Of a DNA stretch of 64,000 bases, positions 17,681-28,177 are shown piece by piece (position 1 is the first letter of the stretch; every line of letters begins with the position of its first letter). The notes under the pieces were generated by a model. The model had not been told where the DNA came from, searched no databases, and saw only the letters and a program-made list of their open reading frames with translations. Position numbers and translations under genes: made by a program. The DNA is taken from positions 50,799-114,798 of the forward strand of contig NZ_QJST01000009.1 of assembly GCF_003226255.1 (NCBI RefSeq). Reading direction: 5' to 3'. Source of the stretch: Idiomarina fontislapidosi (lineage in GTDB: Bacteria > Pseudomonadota > Gammaproteobacteria > Enterobacterales > Alteromonadaceae).

Positions 17681-20251
17681 ATGCTAAGCAAAGGTATCTG
17701 TCACTTGCGCATAATACTTACGTTTTTAATTGGCCTCAGTTTATACGTTCCCGCCAGCGATGTCTTTGCTGATTCCGTAAAGCATCTGAAAGTTGGGGTG
17801 TATAGCAACCCGCCTAAGTTGATGTTGTCGGACCAAGGTGAACTATCAGGTATTTTGGGGGACCTATTAGTTCAAATTAGTGAACAGGAGGGATGGCAAT
17901 TACAGCCCGTGCCTTGTGAGTTCGCTGAGTGCTTAGATTTATTGCGACAAGGTGAAATTGATATTTTGCCCGATGTGGCGATGACACAGGTACGAGCGGA
18001 GTTTTTATCCGTTCACACAGAACCCGCATTACTGAGCTGGTCAAAAATCTATGCCCGTAGAGACAGTAAAATTCGCGATATTTTTGATTTAGAGAATAAG
18101 CGCATCGCAGTGGTTGATGGCTCTGTTCAACAAAGTTACTTAATCGATATTGCGACCGGTTTTGACACACCGCTGTTGTTAGTACCTGTACCGAGCTTCG
18201 AAGACGGCTTTAAACGGCTATTAGATGAAAAAGTCGATGCGGTCGCGAGCAATCAGTTTTTCGGTGATAACTTCTTGGTTGGAAAGCCACTCGAAAGTAC
18301 GCCGATTGTATTCATGCCGACCGAGCTTTACTACGGGGTGGCAAAGGGTACCCATAAGGACGTATTAAAAGCCATTGATGTTGCACTAAAGTCATTAAAA
18401 GCGAATAGCAACTCGGTCTATTTCGAGGTTCTAGAGCGCTACATGCCGGTGAATAACACCATTAGATTACCGAAATGGATATGGTACGTGATGAGTGCGT
18501 TGGTGCTATTGACCATCGGATTTGTCGTATTTAATCGCATGTTGACTCGCCGTGTCGCCGAAAAAACACATCAATTAGAAGTGAGCGAAAAGCGTCTAGA
18601 AGTCATCCTCAACAGCGTTGATGCGTGCATTTTTATAAAGGATTGCGACCTGAACTATCAATACGCAAATCAACGTTGTGCTGACTTATTACGTTTACCC
18701 GTAGAGCAAATCACGGGTTATAACGATCAGGAACTTTTTTCACAGCCTATGGCTGCCTTCCTTAACGAAAAAGATCGCTATGTGCTGAGCACGGGTAAAC
18801 GTCTTGCCTATCAAGAACAGCACACTGATGCTGAAACAGGTGAGGAGAGACTCTTTTGGTCAGTCAAGGTGCCTCTTACCGCGCCGGACGGAAGATTAAT
18901 TGGTATTTGTGGTATTGCTACGGATGTTTCTGAATACGAAGCACTCAAGTCAGAAGTTCAGAAATTAGCGAACTTTGACCCACTGACTAACCTTGGGAAT
19001 CGGCGCACACTGATTGATAGATTGGCAGAACGATACGGTGAAAAAGCCTTTGGCTCATCCGATTGGCTGATGTTCATCGATATTGACCAGTTCAAAACCT
19101 TGAATGATCGATACGGTCACGACGTGGGTGATCAGCTTCTCTCACAGGTGGGCGAGCGCATAAAATCGCACTGTAAAGATGATGAGTTTGTAGGTCGCCT
19201 CGGTGCAGATGAATTTTATTGTTTAAGCCAAGTAAGCTTTCAAACGGCAAGCTCTAGTGATTTAAAAGAGTGGTTAAACCAACTGATGGTCAAGCTTGAA
19301 AAGCCGTTTTTGATTGCAGGTGAACAGCTGTCAGTCTCCTTTAGTGTAGGGGTGGTGAGTTTGTTTGATTGTAAAGATTACATTGAAGCGATGAAAGCAG
19401 CCGATCTTTCAGTTCAACAAGCAAAAGTGGCGGGTGGTCGTTGTATCCGCTTTTTTAATGAACAGATGCAAGAAGAGTTTAACCACCGGCAAGTACTGCT
19501 CGACGCGCTTAAGTCTGCTATTTCAATGAATCAGTTGAGTCTCGCTTATCAGCCACAATTTTGCACAGACGCGACTAGTGAGACAAAACGTATTGGCTTT
19601 GAAGCTCTGTTGCGCTGGGTTGATGAAGAAAAGGGTTACATATCGCCTGGTGATTTCATTCCACTTGCGGAGTCTAATGGTTTAATGCCCAAGTTGAATC
19701 GGTTCGTGATGGAACAAGTTATGAACGATATTGATGCATTGTCTGAGTGTTTTTCAGATGATAATTGGGTGGTAGCGATTAACGTCAGTGCGAGTCAAAT
19801 CAAAGCGGATGACTTTTTGCGTGATCTTAAACAACGCGTGGAAGCAGAACCTCGTCTGGCTCAGCACCTTGAGTTGGAGATTACCGAAAGCGTGCTGATC
19901 GATGATATCGATGCGGTTGCAAAGCTGATGAGAGAAGTGTCATCGATGGGGATTCAGTTTGCCCTGGACGATTTTGGTACTGGCTATTCGTCGCTGATTT
20001 ATCTTAAGTTGCTGCCGTTCCGACGATTAAAAATCGATCAAGGGTTTGTAAGGGATTTACTGAACGACCGCAGTGATGAAGCGATTGTAAAAACCGTCAT
20101 TGCCTTAGCGAATGGTTTAGGTCTTGAAACGATCGCAGAGGGTGTAGAAACAGAAGAACAGCAGCACCGTTTAGTTAAATTAGGCTGTTATCAATTACAG
20201 GGGTTTTATTTAGGTCGTCCTGAACCGCTGGCGCACTGGCAAAAACACTGA
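17681..20251 (+). CDS. Transmembrane sensor with SBP, PAS, GGDEF and EAL domains
   Basis: An 856-residue c-di-GMP signalling protein. A signal sequence (about 1-31) precedes a periplasmic solute-binding domain of the SBP_bac_3 type (about 35-255), a transmembrane helix (about 265-288), a PAS domain (about 300-420), GGDEF (about 425-595) and EAL (about 605-855). The GGDEF motif reads GADEF (508-512) and the RxxD inhibitory site is absent (KDDE), so cyclase activity is doubtful. The EAL domain has EALLRW (641-643 = EAL), NVSASQI, EITES, DDFGTGYSS, KID and EGVET, so phosphodiesterase activity is likely. The ATG at 17681 gives a clean signal peptide; a TTG at 17645 is possible. The ligand is unknown; amino acids are usual for this sensor type. 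Confidence 0.9.
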   Translation: MLSKGICHLRIILTFLIGLSLYVPASDVFADSVKHLKVGVYSNPPKLMLSDQGELSGILGDLLVQISEQEGWQLQPVPCEFAECLDLLRQGEIDILPDVAMTQVRAEFLSVHTEPALLSWSKIYARRDSKIRDIFDLENKRIAVVDGSVQQSYLIDIATGFDTPLLLVPVPSFEDGFKRLLDEKVDAVASNQFFGDNFLVGKPLESTPIVFMPTELYYGVAKGTHKDVLKAIDVALKSLKANSNSVYFEVLERYMPVNNTIRLPKWIWYVMSALVLLTIGFVVFNRMLTRRVAEKTHQLEVSEKRLEVILNSVDACIFIKDCDLNYQYANQRCADLLRLPVEQITGYNDQELFSQPMAAFLNEKDRYVLSTGKRLAYQEQHTDAETGEERLFWSVKVPLTAPDGRLIGICGIATDVSEYEALKSEVQKLANFDPLTNLGNRRTLIDRLAERYGEKAFGSSDWLMFIDIDQFKTLNDRYGHDVGDQLLSQVGERIKSHCKDDEFVGRLGADEFYCLSQVSFQTASSSDLKEWLNQLMVKLEKPFLIAGEQLSVSFSVGVVSLFDCKDYIEAMKAADLSVQQAKVAGGRCIRFFNEQMQEEFNHRQVLLDALKSAISMNQLSLAYQPQFCTDATSETKRIGFEALLRWVDEEKGYISPGDFIPLAESNGLMPKLNRFVMEQVMNDIDALSECFSDDNWVVAINVSASQIKADDFLRDLKQRVEAEPRLAQHLELEITESVLIDDIDAVAKLMREVSSMGIQFALDDFGTGYSSLIYLKLLPFRRLKIDQGFVRDLLNDRSDEAIVKTVIALANGLGLETIAEGVETEEQQHRLVKLGCYQLQGFYLGRPEPLAHWQKH

Positions 20252-20291
20252 TATTATCATTATATATAAAAACATATTGTAAGAGGTTAGA

Positions 20292-21293
20292 ATGAAAACC
20301 CTAGGTTTCCTCTTTGTTGTATTGGTACTGTCGTTAAGTGTAAGCAGCTACGCTCAGGACGTTGTTAAAGTCACCGTAGAGCAACAGCCCGAGTGGTTAA
20401 CCTTAAATGGCGTGGTGGAAGCCACTCAACGCTCAACGGTGTCTGCTCAAACGACAGGCACGGTGGTCGAACTTCCTTTTGATGTAGATGACACGGTACC
20501 GCAAGGGGCGTTGATAGTCGGTTTGGATAACTCTGAGCAAGCGTCGCGTGTTGAACAACGCCAGGCTGAAGTGGCGAGTGCCGAGGCATCTCTAGTGCAA
20601 ACCCAGAAGCAGTATCAGCGTGTTCAACAACTGTTTGAACAAAATGCAGCATCAAGCTCTGAACGGGATCAAGCAGAAGCTGCGTATAATCGCGCACGTT
20701 CGGCCGTCAAACAAGCCCGCGCAGCGTTAGAAGAAGCGCAGAAACAATTATCGTATACCCGTGTAACAGCGCCTTACGCAGGTATTGTCACTGACCGCTG
20801 GGTTGAACTTGGCGAGTCGGTTCAACCCGGACAGCGTCTCATCACGGGCCTGTCACTCGAGCAATTGCGGGTGGTTGCCGACGTTCCACAGCAATTTAAC
20901 GCGCGCGCACGTGATTTTGCCACGGCGAACATTCAACTGGATAGCGGAACGTCGCTACCGGCAACGGAGCTTACCTTCTTTCCTTATGCCCAGCAGCCGA
21001 GTCATAGCTTCAAGTTACGCATGACAGTGCCGTCAGACGGCTTACGTTTATTACCAGGTTCGGCGGTTGATGTTCAGCTCAAAATAGGTGATGTGTCGGT
21101 TATCCAGATACCCCGTTCCGCACTGCGGATCGATGGCGAATTGCGAGCCGTTTATGTTGTTGATGACAATGACACACCGCAACTGAGACAGGTGTATACA
21201 GGTCGCGTAACGCCCGATCAGGTTGAGATATTAGCGGGTCTCAAGCCCGGGGAGATTGTGCTTAAAGACTGGAGTCATAAAGACGATGAGTAA
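20292..21293 (+). CDS. RND efflux periplasmic adaptor (membrane fusion protein)
   Basis: A 333-residue periplasmic adaptor with a signal peptide (about 1-21, ending SSYAQ). The lipoyl-like half motif TGTVVELPFDVDDTVPQGALI lies at about 55-75, followed by a coiled-coil hairpin (about 90-150), the second lipoyl half (YTRVTAPYAGIVTDRWVELGESV) and a beta-barrel region. AGAGRIAGRI-type HlyD/AcrA pattern, length typical for small AcrA-like proteins. It bridges the inner-membrane pump and an outer-membrane channel. It overlaps the permease gene by 8 bp. No outer-membrane TolC-like gene is present in the window, so a channel encoded elsewhere must be used. Confidence 0.92.
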   Translation: MKTLGFLFVVLVLSLSVSSYAQDVVKVTVEQQPEWLTLNGVVEATQRSTVSAQTTGTVVELPFDVDDTVPQGALIVGLDNSEQASRVEQRQAEVASAEASLVQTQKQYQRVQQLFEQNAASSSERDQAEAAYNRARSAVKQARAALEEAQKQLSYTRVTAPYAGIVTDRWVELGESVQPGQRLITGLSLEQLRVVADVPQQFNARARDFATANIQLDSGTSLPATELTFFPYAQQPSHSFKLRMTVPSDGLRLLPGSAVDVQLKIGDVSVIQIPRSALRIDGELRAVYVVDDNDTPQLRQVYTGRVTPDQVEILAGLKPGEIVLKDWSHKDDE

Positions 21294-24200
21294 GCCGGAA
21301 TCATTGGGTCCGTCTGGTCATATTGCGCGGATTTTTCAGCATTCTCAATTAACGCCGTTGATTGTTTTGTTGGCGCTCGTCTTAGGTGTGATTGCAGTGT
21401 GGGTGACGCCCAAAGAAGAAGAGCCTCAAATTGATGTCACCATGGCGGATGTAATGGTGGCGTTTCCAGGGGCGAGTCGACAACAAGTCGAGAGTCTGAT
21501 AACGGTGCCGGGCGAGCAAGTACTCAGCGAAATGTCTGATGTTGAGCATGTCTATTCGGTCGCCCAACCTGGTTTAGGTATTATAACGGTGCAATTTGAA
21601 GTGGGGCTGGCGCGGCAACAGGCGCTTGTCCGACTTTATAACAAAGTGCAGTCCAACGCGGACTGGTTTCCTGCGCAATTGGGTATCGCTTCGCCCATTG
21701 TTAAGCCGAAAGGCATCGATGATGTGCCGATTATGACGTTGACCTTGCGCGGTAAGGACTCGGTTAATAACGCACAATCACTCACGTCAGTAGCCCATCG
21801 TTTGGAAACTGCGCTCAAGCAAATCCCAGGCACACGAGATATTCGCACGCTAGGTAGTGTGCCGCGGTCCATTAATCTCACGATTAAACCCAGCGCCTTG
21901 GCGCGTTACGGCTTATCCGTAGCTGCACTTCAACAGGCACTAACGCAGAGTAATTGGGTGAGCACGGAGCAACGCGTTGTGAGCGACGGGCAGTCTATTC
22001 CTTTGCAAGTGGGTACGCCGCTGAGCTCGATAGACGATTTACGTCGTGTCGTTGTGGCGGTCTACGACAATGCGCCGGTGTATTTACAGGATGTCGTCGA
22101 GCTGAGTTATGCCGACGTGCAAGTGAACCATTCGGTGCTTAGTTCAGGTGACCAGTCTGATGCACCCGCGGTGACCATCAGCATTGCGAAAAAGCCAGGC
22201 GAGAATGCCATTGATGTGGCGGAGTCGGTGAAGCGAAAACTAGAAACCTGGCAGAACCAGTTGATACCTGCTGATGTTGAGGTGCAAGTCACGCGTAACT
22301 ACGGTCAAACCGCCGCCGAAAAATCCACTAAATTAATCACCGATCTTATTTCGGCGACAGTCTCGGTTATCATTTTGGTACTACTGACCATGGGCTGGCG
22401 ACAATCACTGATCGTGGGTGTCGTCGTGTTGGTCACTTTACTGTTTACATTGGTATTTAGTTGGGCTTGGGGATTTACACTGAACCGTGTCTCGCTGTTC
22501 GCACTTATTTTCTCTATCGGCATTTTAGTCGATGACGGAATTGTGATTACCGAAAATATTCATCGCCGCTTATCGTTATCAAACCGACCCGCTAAATCGC
22601 TGATTCCACAAGCCGTAGACGAAGTGGGATCGCCAACCATTATGGCGACACTGACCATTATTGCGGCATTACTACCGATGGCGTTTGTCACGGGGCTTAT
22701 GGGTCCTTATATGAGTCCGATTCCAATTAATGCGTCTGCGGGCATGGTTTTCTCTCAGCTGATGGCATTTATTGTCGCGCCATGGTTAGCGTTACGACTG
22801 CTTAAGCGAGAGCCACATGCGTCGCCCACTTCTGAGCAAGAAGATGGTGCTCCAGCGCGTGTGATGGCTGTATTTAATCGAGTATTAGGTGCCTTTATTG
22901 GTGCCCAATACCGCACGCGCCGGATGCTACTCGGACTTGGCATAGTTGCCGTATTGTTGGGCAGCTTATGGTTACCCGCTAATCAGGCGGTGATTCTAAA
23001 AATGTTGCCGTTCGATAATAAGTCGGAATTGCAGATCGTCTTGGATATGCCTGAGTCGACGTCGGTACTCGAAACCCAGCGAGTCCTCGGCGAGATGACC
23101 GATTATTTAAACCGTGTTGATGAGGTTGAGGGGTGGCAGCGGTATGCAGGCACCGCCAGTCCGATCAATTTTAATGGCTTGGTAAGGCAATACTATTTAC
23201 GAAGCGCGCCTTACCAAGGCGACATTCAAGTTCAACTGAAACATAAGTCAGCGCGTGAGCGTGATTCGCATACCATCGCTCGAGCGATTCGGGCGCCATT
23301 AACTGACATCGCAGCACGCAACGGGGGTCGAGTCAAAGTGGTTGAGGTACCACCTGGACCGCCCGTGTTTGCGCCTATCGTCGCCGAGATTTATGGCGGC
23401 ACGCTTGCGGCGCAGGCCGCTTTGGCGCAAAAGCTCAAACAACTTATGAGTGAAGAGCCAGGTCTTGTTGATGTCGACAGCTCGGTTGTCGCCGCCACAC
23501 CCAAGTGGCAGCTCAATATCGATCGGGTTGCGGCGGCGAAGGCGGGTGTTACCCAGGCGGATGCTGTCCAAGCCATTAATACGCTCAGTGGGGGATCGCC
23601 TTTCGGTTATTTAAACGACCCCCATGCCAAGTACGCTGTGCCAATTTGGTTGCAACTACCGGCAGAAATGAAGGCAAGCCAAAATGATTGGCTGAGCCTC
23701 CCGATATTAAGTAATAACGGCACTTCGATACCCTTGAGTCATTTCGCGCAGTTTGAACAACACCAGTGGCAGGGGAGTGTTTATCACAAAGATCTGCGCC
23801 CGGTGACTTATGTACAGGCGAATATGGCAGGCGACATGGATTCGCCCATTTACGGTATGCTTGCGCTGGTGGACAAGATTGCAGCGATGCCAGATGCGCC
23901 ACAGCAATACTTCATTAACGAGCCAAGTGCTGAGGACCCGGTCGCGATTAAGTGGGAGGGAGAGTGGCAAATCACCTACGAGACCTTCCGCGATATGGGT
24001 ATTGCCTACAGTGTCGGCATTTTTATGATTTTTGTTTTGCTTGTAGCTCAATTTCGTTCGTATCTCATGCCGCTCATCATTATGTCGCCTATCCCGCTTA
24101 CGTTAGTGGGTATTTTGCCGGGTCATTGGTTGTTAGATAAGGAATTCACCGCAACCTCGATGATTGGCATGATCGCGCTAGCTGGCATTATCGTGCGTAA

Positions 24201-24489
24201 CTCGATACTGATTGTGGTGTTCATTCGTCAACGTATTGCTCGTGGCATGGCGCTCGAGCAGGCGGTGATATTAGCCGGTGCGGTGCGCTTAAAGCCGATA
24301 GCGTTAACAGCCGTATCAGCCATGGTCGGCGCTTACTTTATTCTAAGCGACCCTATCTTTAATGGGCTCGCCATCTCATTGATTTTTGGATTGGCGGTAT
24401 CGACGCTACTGACGCTACTGGTGGTTCCATTACTTTATTATGCGTTATTTCCATGGCTTGCAGATAGTCGCTCGTTAGCTCAAGATTGA
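21286..24489 (+). CDS. RND efflux transporter permease
   Basis: A 1067-residue resistance-nodulation-division pump, inner membrane, proton-driven. One N-terminal TM helix precedes a large periplasmic loop (PKEEEPQIDVTMADVMVAFP at its start), then six TM helices including SIGILVDDGIVITENIHRR, whose paired aspartates are the proton relay of TM4. The second half repeats this layout, ending in TM helices 8-12 (LIFGLAVSTLLTLLVVPLLY). The family also contains AcrB-like drug pumps; the PKEEEP start is typical of a broad HAE-like subgroup with uncertain substrates. The ATG at 21286 overlaps the adaptor stop. About 85 bp separate it from ompR. Confidence 0.92.
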   Translation: MSKPESLGPSGHIARIFQHSQLTPLIVLLALVLGVIAVWVTPKEEEPQIDVTMADVMVAFPGASRQQVESLITVPGEQVLSEMSDVEHVYSVAQPGLGIITVQFEVGLARQQALVRLYNKVQSNADWFPAQLGIASPIVKPKGIDDVPIMTLTLRGKDSVNNAQSLTSVAHRLETALKQIPGTRDIRTLGSVPRSINLTIKPSALARYGLSVAALQQALTQSNWVSTEQRVVSDGQSIPLQVGTPLSSIDDLRRVVVAVYDNAPVYLQDVVELSYADVQVNHSVLSSGDQSDAPAVTISIAKKPGENAIDVAESVKRKLETWQNQLIPADVEVQVTRNYGQTAAEKSTKLITDLISATVSVIILVLLTMGWRQSLIVGVVVLVTLLFTLVFSWAWGFTLNRVSLFALIFSIGILVDDGIVITENIHRRLSLSNRPAKSLIPQAVDEVGSPTIMATLTIIAALLPMAFVTGLMGPYMSPIPINASAGMVFSQLMAFIVAPWLALRLLKREPHASPTSEQEDGAPARVMAVFNRVLGAFIGAQYRTRRMLLGLGIVAVLLGSLWLPANQAVILKMLPFDNKSELQIVLDMPESTSVLETQRVLGEMTDYLNRVDEVEGWQRYAGTASPINFNGLVRQYYLRSAPYQGDIQVQLKHKSARERDSHTIARAIRAPLTDIAARNGGRVKVVEVPPGPPVFAPIVAEIYGGTLAAQAALAQKLKQLMSEEPGLVDVDSSVVAATPKWQLNIDRVAAAKAGVTQADAVQAINTLSGGSPFGYLNDPHAKYAVPIWLQLPAEMKASQNDWLSLPILSNNGTSIPLSHFAQFEQHQWQGSVYHKDLRPVTYVQANMAGDMDSPIYGMLALVDKIAAMPDAPQQYFINEPSAEDPVAIKWEGEWQITYETFRDMGIAYSVGIFMIFVLLVAQFRSYLMPLIIMSPIPLTLVGILPGHWLLDKEFTATSMIGMIALAGIIVRNSILIVVFIRQRIARGMALEQAVILAGAVRLKPIALTAVSAMVGAYFILSDPIFNGLAISLIFGLAVSTLLTLLVVPLLYYALFPWLADSRSLAQD

Positions 24490-24575
24490 CACATTTGTTA
24501 ACACACGCGGGCTTCATATGTTTTGGATCTCGCGCTATCTTAACAGCATAGGAAAAAGCTAAGTCAGGGAACATC

Positions 24576-25301
24576 ATGGGTCAGGAAACGTTTAAAATAC
24601 TTGTCGTCGATGACGACGCGCGTTTGCGTAGTCTTTTAGAGCGCTATTTACACGAGCAAGGTTTTCAAGTGCGGGTGGCATCGGATGGCGAACAGATGGA
24701 TCGACTGTTAACGCGAGAAAACTATCATTTGCTGGTACTCGACTTAATGTTACCTGGTGAAGACGGATTATCAATTTGTAAGCGGTTACGACAGTCTAAC
24801 AACACCATCCCTGTCATTATGTTGACTGCCAAAGGCGATGAAGTCGACCGAATCATTGGCCTTGAACTGGGTGCCGATGACTATCTGGCAAAGCCGTTCA
24901 ACCCACGCGAACTGTTGGCGCGTATTCGAGCGGTGCTGCGTCGTCGTGGCGTCGAAGCACCGGGTGCGCCATCGCAGGATGACCAAGAAATAACCTTTGG
25001 TACGTACCGACTGAACCTCGGAACCCGCGAAATGTTTGACGGTGATACACCCATGCCGCTAACCAGCGGTGAGTTTGCTGTACTCAAGGCTTTGGTGAGC
25101 CACCCTCGCGAACCTTTATCACGTGACAAGTTGATGAACTTGGCGCGGGGGCGAGACTACAGCGCGCTTGAACGTTCAATTGATGTGCAAGTATCACGTT
25201 TGCGCCGTATGCTTGAAACCGATCCAGCAAAACCGCGCTATATTCAAACGGTCTGGGGGTTAGGCTACGTATTTGTCCCGGACGGAAAACTTAAAAATTA
25301 A
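24576..25301 (+). CDS. ompR: Osmolarity response regulator OmpR
   Basis: A 241-residue response regulator with a receiver domain (about 5-120) and a winged-helix DNA-binding domain (about 135-235). The acidic pocket is DDD (12-14), the phosphorylation site D56 ([12 protein letters not shown]), and the switch lysine lies in [10 protein letters not shown]. The wing region [20 protein letters not shown] and [20 protein letters not shown] are close to E. coli OmpR. Its stop overlaps the envZ start by 1 bp. OmpR-P controls porin genes and envelope functions; direct targets in this organism are not visible, though the upstream RND pump genes could be. Confidence 0.97.
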   Translation: MGQETFKILVVDDDARLRSLLERYLHEQGFQVRVASDGEQMDRLLTRENYHLLVLDLMLPGEDGLSICKRLRQSNNTIPVIMLTAKGDEVDRIIGLELGADDYLAKPFNPRELLARIRAVLRRRGVEAPGAPSQDDQEITFGTYRLNLGTREMFDGDTPMPLTSGEFAVLKALVSHPREPLSRDKLMNLARGRDYSALERSIDVQVSRLRRMLETDPAKPRYIQTVWGLGYVFVPDGKLKN

Positions 25302-26614
25302 TGAAACTGTTTCCCAAATCGGCGTTTGCTCGCACGGTAGGTTTGCTGGCGCTCGTTTTATTACTTAACCAAATGGTGTCTTATCTGATGGTGAGCAACT
25401 ATGTTGTGAAGCCATCCATCGAGCAGATGTCACAATTGGTTGCTAAGCAAATCCGCACCATGTTCATTAGTGATCGTGTGCTGTCCAACCAGAACGAGTC
25501 ACTTGCAGTGGCGTTTTATAATGCTACCGGCATTCGTGTTTTCTCCGATGAGCAAGCGCAGGATGAGGGGCTCGAGAAAACAACTTACTACGGTTATCTG
25601 TCGAGTTTAATGTCCAAGCACCTTGATGGTGTTGCCGAAGTGCGCGTCTCGCAAGGACAGGCATTCTATATTTGGGTGAAACCTCCACAAGCTCCTCGTT
25701 ATTGGGTGCGAGTTCCCTTAGAAAGTATTCATTCTGGCGAGTTTTCGCCGCTTATCGTTTACCTTATTGTCATCGGTGTATTAAGTGTCCTGGGTGGGAT
25801 TATGTTTGCAAACTGGCTTAATCGTCCGCTCAAAGCGTTGGAAACGGCTGCCCAACAAGTCGGTCGAGGCGAGTTTCCTGAGCAGTTGAGCGAACGAGGC
25901 GCCAGTGAGATTATGTCTGTAACCAAGGCTTTTAATCAGATGTCGCGTGGTATCAAGGAACTTGAGAACGACCGCAATCTGTTAATGGCCGGCGTATCTC
26001 ACGACCTAAGAACACCACTGACGCGGATTCGTTTGGCCGCCGAGATGATGCCAACATCAGAAGATTATTTAGCGCAAGGCATTATCGAGGATGTTGATGA
26101 TATGAACGATATTATCGATCAGTTTATTGACTACGTGCGTCTCGATCAGCAAGAGAAAGCCTCACGCGAGTCGCTTAACGAACTACTCGAACAAACCCTC
26201 GCTAACTTACCGGATAGTTGGGAAAAAACCTTTAGCGCGGATCTGGGTGATTGCCCGTTAGTTTGGGTCCGTCCGTTATCGATTAAACGTGTGGTGATTA
26301 ATCTGTTAGAAAATGCAGAGCGTTACGGACACAGTAAGGCGTGTGTGCGTTCAGGATACGATAAGCAGCGGAAAACAGTCTGGTTCTCGGTCTCCGATGA
26401 TGGCCCAGGCATCCCTGAAGAGCAGCAGCAGAACCTGTTTCAACCGTTCACTCAGGGTGATAAAGCACGAGGAGGCGTTGGTTCAGGTTTAGGTTTGGCG
26501 ATCATCAAACGGATTGTGGATCGTCATAACGGCCGTATTACATTGCGAAATCAAGCCGAAGGCGGGCTTTGCGTGCGTATTGATTTGCCGCTTCGCAAAG
26601 CCCTCGCGAGTTAA
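25301..26614 (+). CDS. envZ: Osmolarity sensor histidine kinase EnvZ
   Basis: A 437-residue inner-membrane kinase that phosphorylates and dephosphorylates OmpR. TM1 is about 10-32 and TM2 about 149-171, with a periplasmic domain between them and a HAMP domain (about 172-220) after. The H-box is [20 protein letters not shown] with H234 as the phosphorylated residue. The ATP-binding domain carries the N box ([10 protein letters not shown]), [10 protein letters not shown] (G1) and GSGLGLAI (G2). It is coupled to ompR by a 1-bp overlap and converges with sthA, overlapping its end by 4 bp. Confidence 0.97.
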   Translation: MKLFPKSAFARTVGLLALVLLLNQMVSYLMVSNYVVKPSIEQMSQLVAKQIRTMFISDRVLSNQNESLAVAFYNATGIRVFSDEQAQDEGLEKTTYYGYLSSLMSKHLDGVAEVRVSQGQAFYIWVKPPQAPRYWVRVPLESIHSGEFSPLIVYLIVIGVLSVLGGIMFANWLNRPLKALETAAQQVGRGEFPEQLSERGASEIMSVTKAFNQMSRGIKELENDRNLLMAGVSHDLRTPLTRIRLAAEMMPTSEDYLAQGIIEDVDDMNDIIDQFIDYVRLDQQEKASRESLNELLEQTLANLPDSWEKTFSADLGDCPLVWVRPLSIKRVVINLLENAERYGHSKACVRSGYDKQRKTVWFSVSDDGPGIPEEQQQNLFQPFTQGDKARGGVGSGLGLAIIKRIVDRHNGRITLRNQAEGGLCVRIDLPLRKALAS

Positions 26615-28026
26615 TTACCGAGCCGATTAATGCCGTTTAACGCGGCAACGCGGTAAGCCTCAGCCATGGTCGGGTAGTTGAAGGTGGTATTGACGAAGTA
26701 ATCTACGGTATTACCGCCGTTCTTCTGTTCCATGATGGCTTGTCCAATGTGAATAATCTCTGAAGCGCGTTCGCCAAAGCAATGTAACCCCAGAATTTCA
26801 CGTGACTCACGATGAAAGAGGATCTTTAAACAGCCCACATCGTTGCCAGATATCTGCGCCCGAGCAAGGTGTTTGAATTGCGCACGACCGACTTCATAAG
26901 GCACTTTGGCTTCAGTCAGTTCCTCTTCAGATTTGCCGACTGAGCTGATCTCCGGAATCGTATAAATGCCCGTTGGAATATTCGAAATCAAGGCTTTATC
27001 GCAGTTTCCGTGCAGCAACGCTGTGGCACAAATTCGACCTTGATCGTAGGCCGCGCTCGCGAGGCTTGGGTACCCGATGATATCGCCCACTGCGTAGATA
27101 TTATCCACTTGTGTGCGATAGTTTTCATCGACTTCAAGCTGACCGCGATAATTCGGTTTTAAGCCGACGGCTTCGCAGTTAAGTGACTCAATGTTGCCCG
27201 AGCGACCATTAGCAAAAAGTAAGCAGTCAGCCTGCATCACTTTGCCCGATTTGGTTTTTAATACGACTTTGTCATCGTAACCACGGATACTCTCATATTC
27301 TTCATTATGGCGAATCACAACACCGTTGTTGCGTAAGTGATAACTCAAAGCATCAGATATTTCCGCGTCAAGAAACGAAAGTAAGCGCTCACGTTGGTTA
27401 ATTAGATCAACCTTAACGCCCATACCACGGAAAATACTCGCATATTCACTACCAATTACACCTGCACCGTAAATCAGAATGTTTTTAGGGTCATGGTTAA
27501 GACTCAACACGGTGTCAGAGTCATAAATGCGCGGATGATCAAAATCAACATCGTCAGGGTGATACGGTCGAGAGCCGGTAGCAATCACAATCTGATCGAC
27601 ATTTAGAAAATCAAACGAGCCGTCACTTTTAGTGACTTTTAAACGATTTTGATCGATAAACGAAGCGTTTCCATGAATCACGGTCACGTGATTGCGGTCA
27701 TAAAAAGATGAACGCAACTTCACCTGTTTACGGATGACACCCGATGCATAATGCAGGATTTGCGAGAATGTCATACCGCTTTGCCAGCCCACACCGGTAA
27801 ACAGAGGACTGTTATTGTATTCAATCAGACGACTCACCGAATGGCGTAAAGCTTTTGACGGAATCGTGCCCCAATGCGTACAACCACCGCCGATGGAATC
27901 ATGTCGCTCAATGACCGCGACTTTTTTGCCGTTTTTGGCAAGTTGCATAGCGGCGCCTTCACCGCCGGGCCCCGTCCCTATGACGGCAACATCAAAATTT
28001 GCTTCGGTTGCTTTATGCTTAGTCAC
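26611..28026 (-). CDS. sthA: Soluble pyridine nucleotide transhydrogenase
   Basis: A 471-residue flavoprotein that transfers hydride between NADPH and NAD+ in the cytoplasm, mainly draining excess NADPH. Motifs in order: FAD-binding [29 protein letters not shown](P)-binding [16 protein letters not shown]-contact [16 protein letters not shown], and the dimer-interface histidine region ([17 protein letters not shown]). The redox-active CxxxxC pair of related disulfide reductases is absent (CTHWGT), as in true SthA. Length matches E. coli (466). It is convergent with envZ. Confidence 0.97.
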   Translation of the reverse strand: MTKHKATEANFDVAVIGTGPGGEGAAMQLAKNGKKVAVIERHDSIGGGCTHWGTIPSKALRHSVSRLIEYNNSPLFTGVGWQSGMTFSQILHYASGVIRKQVKLRSSFYDRNHVTVIHGNASFIDQNRLKVTKSDGSFDFLNVDQIVIATGSRPYHPDDVDFDHPRIYDSDTVLSLNHDPKNILIYGAGVIGSEYASIFRGMGVKVDLINQRERLLSFLDAEISDALSYHLRNNGVVIRHNEEYESIRGYDDKVVLKTKSGKVMQADCLLFANGRSGNIESLNCEAVGLKPNYRGQLEVDENYRTQVDNIYAVGDIIGYPSLASAAYDQGRICATALLHGNCDKALISNIPTGIYTIPEISSVGKSEEELTEAKVPYEVGRAQFKHLARAQISGNDVGCLKILFHRESREILGLHCFGERASEIIHIGQAIMEQKNGGNTVDYFVNTTFNYPTMAEAYRVAALNGINRLGN

Positions 28027-28177
28027 CTTTCACCTCACTCCTGACCCTGCTTTAAATGCTCGTAGTATCATAACATTAGCGGCAGTTATGCGCCTAATGC
28101 GAATATTTTTGTCATGTTTAGCACTGGCTTTAGCGCTTTGACGCGTTATAGTAGGGTGAGAATAGGAGGAGCAGTAC

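Noticed and set aside
26611..28026. Assignment as dihydrolipoamide dehydrogenase or glutathione reductase
   Set aside because: The fold is shared, but the redox-active cysteine pair is missing and the sequence follows SthA along its length.
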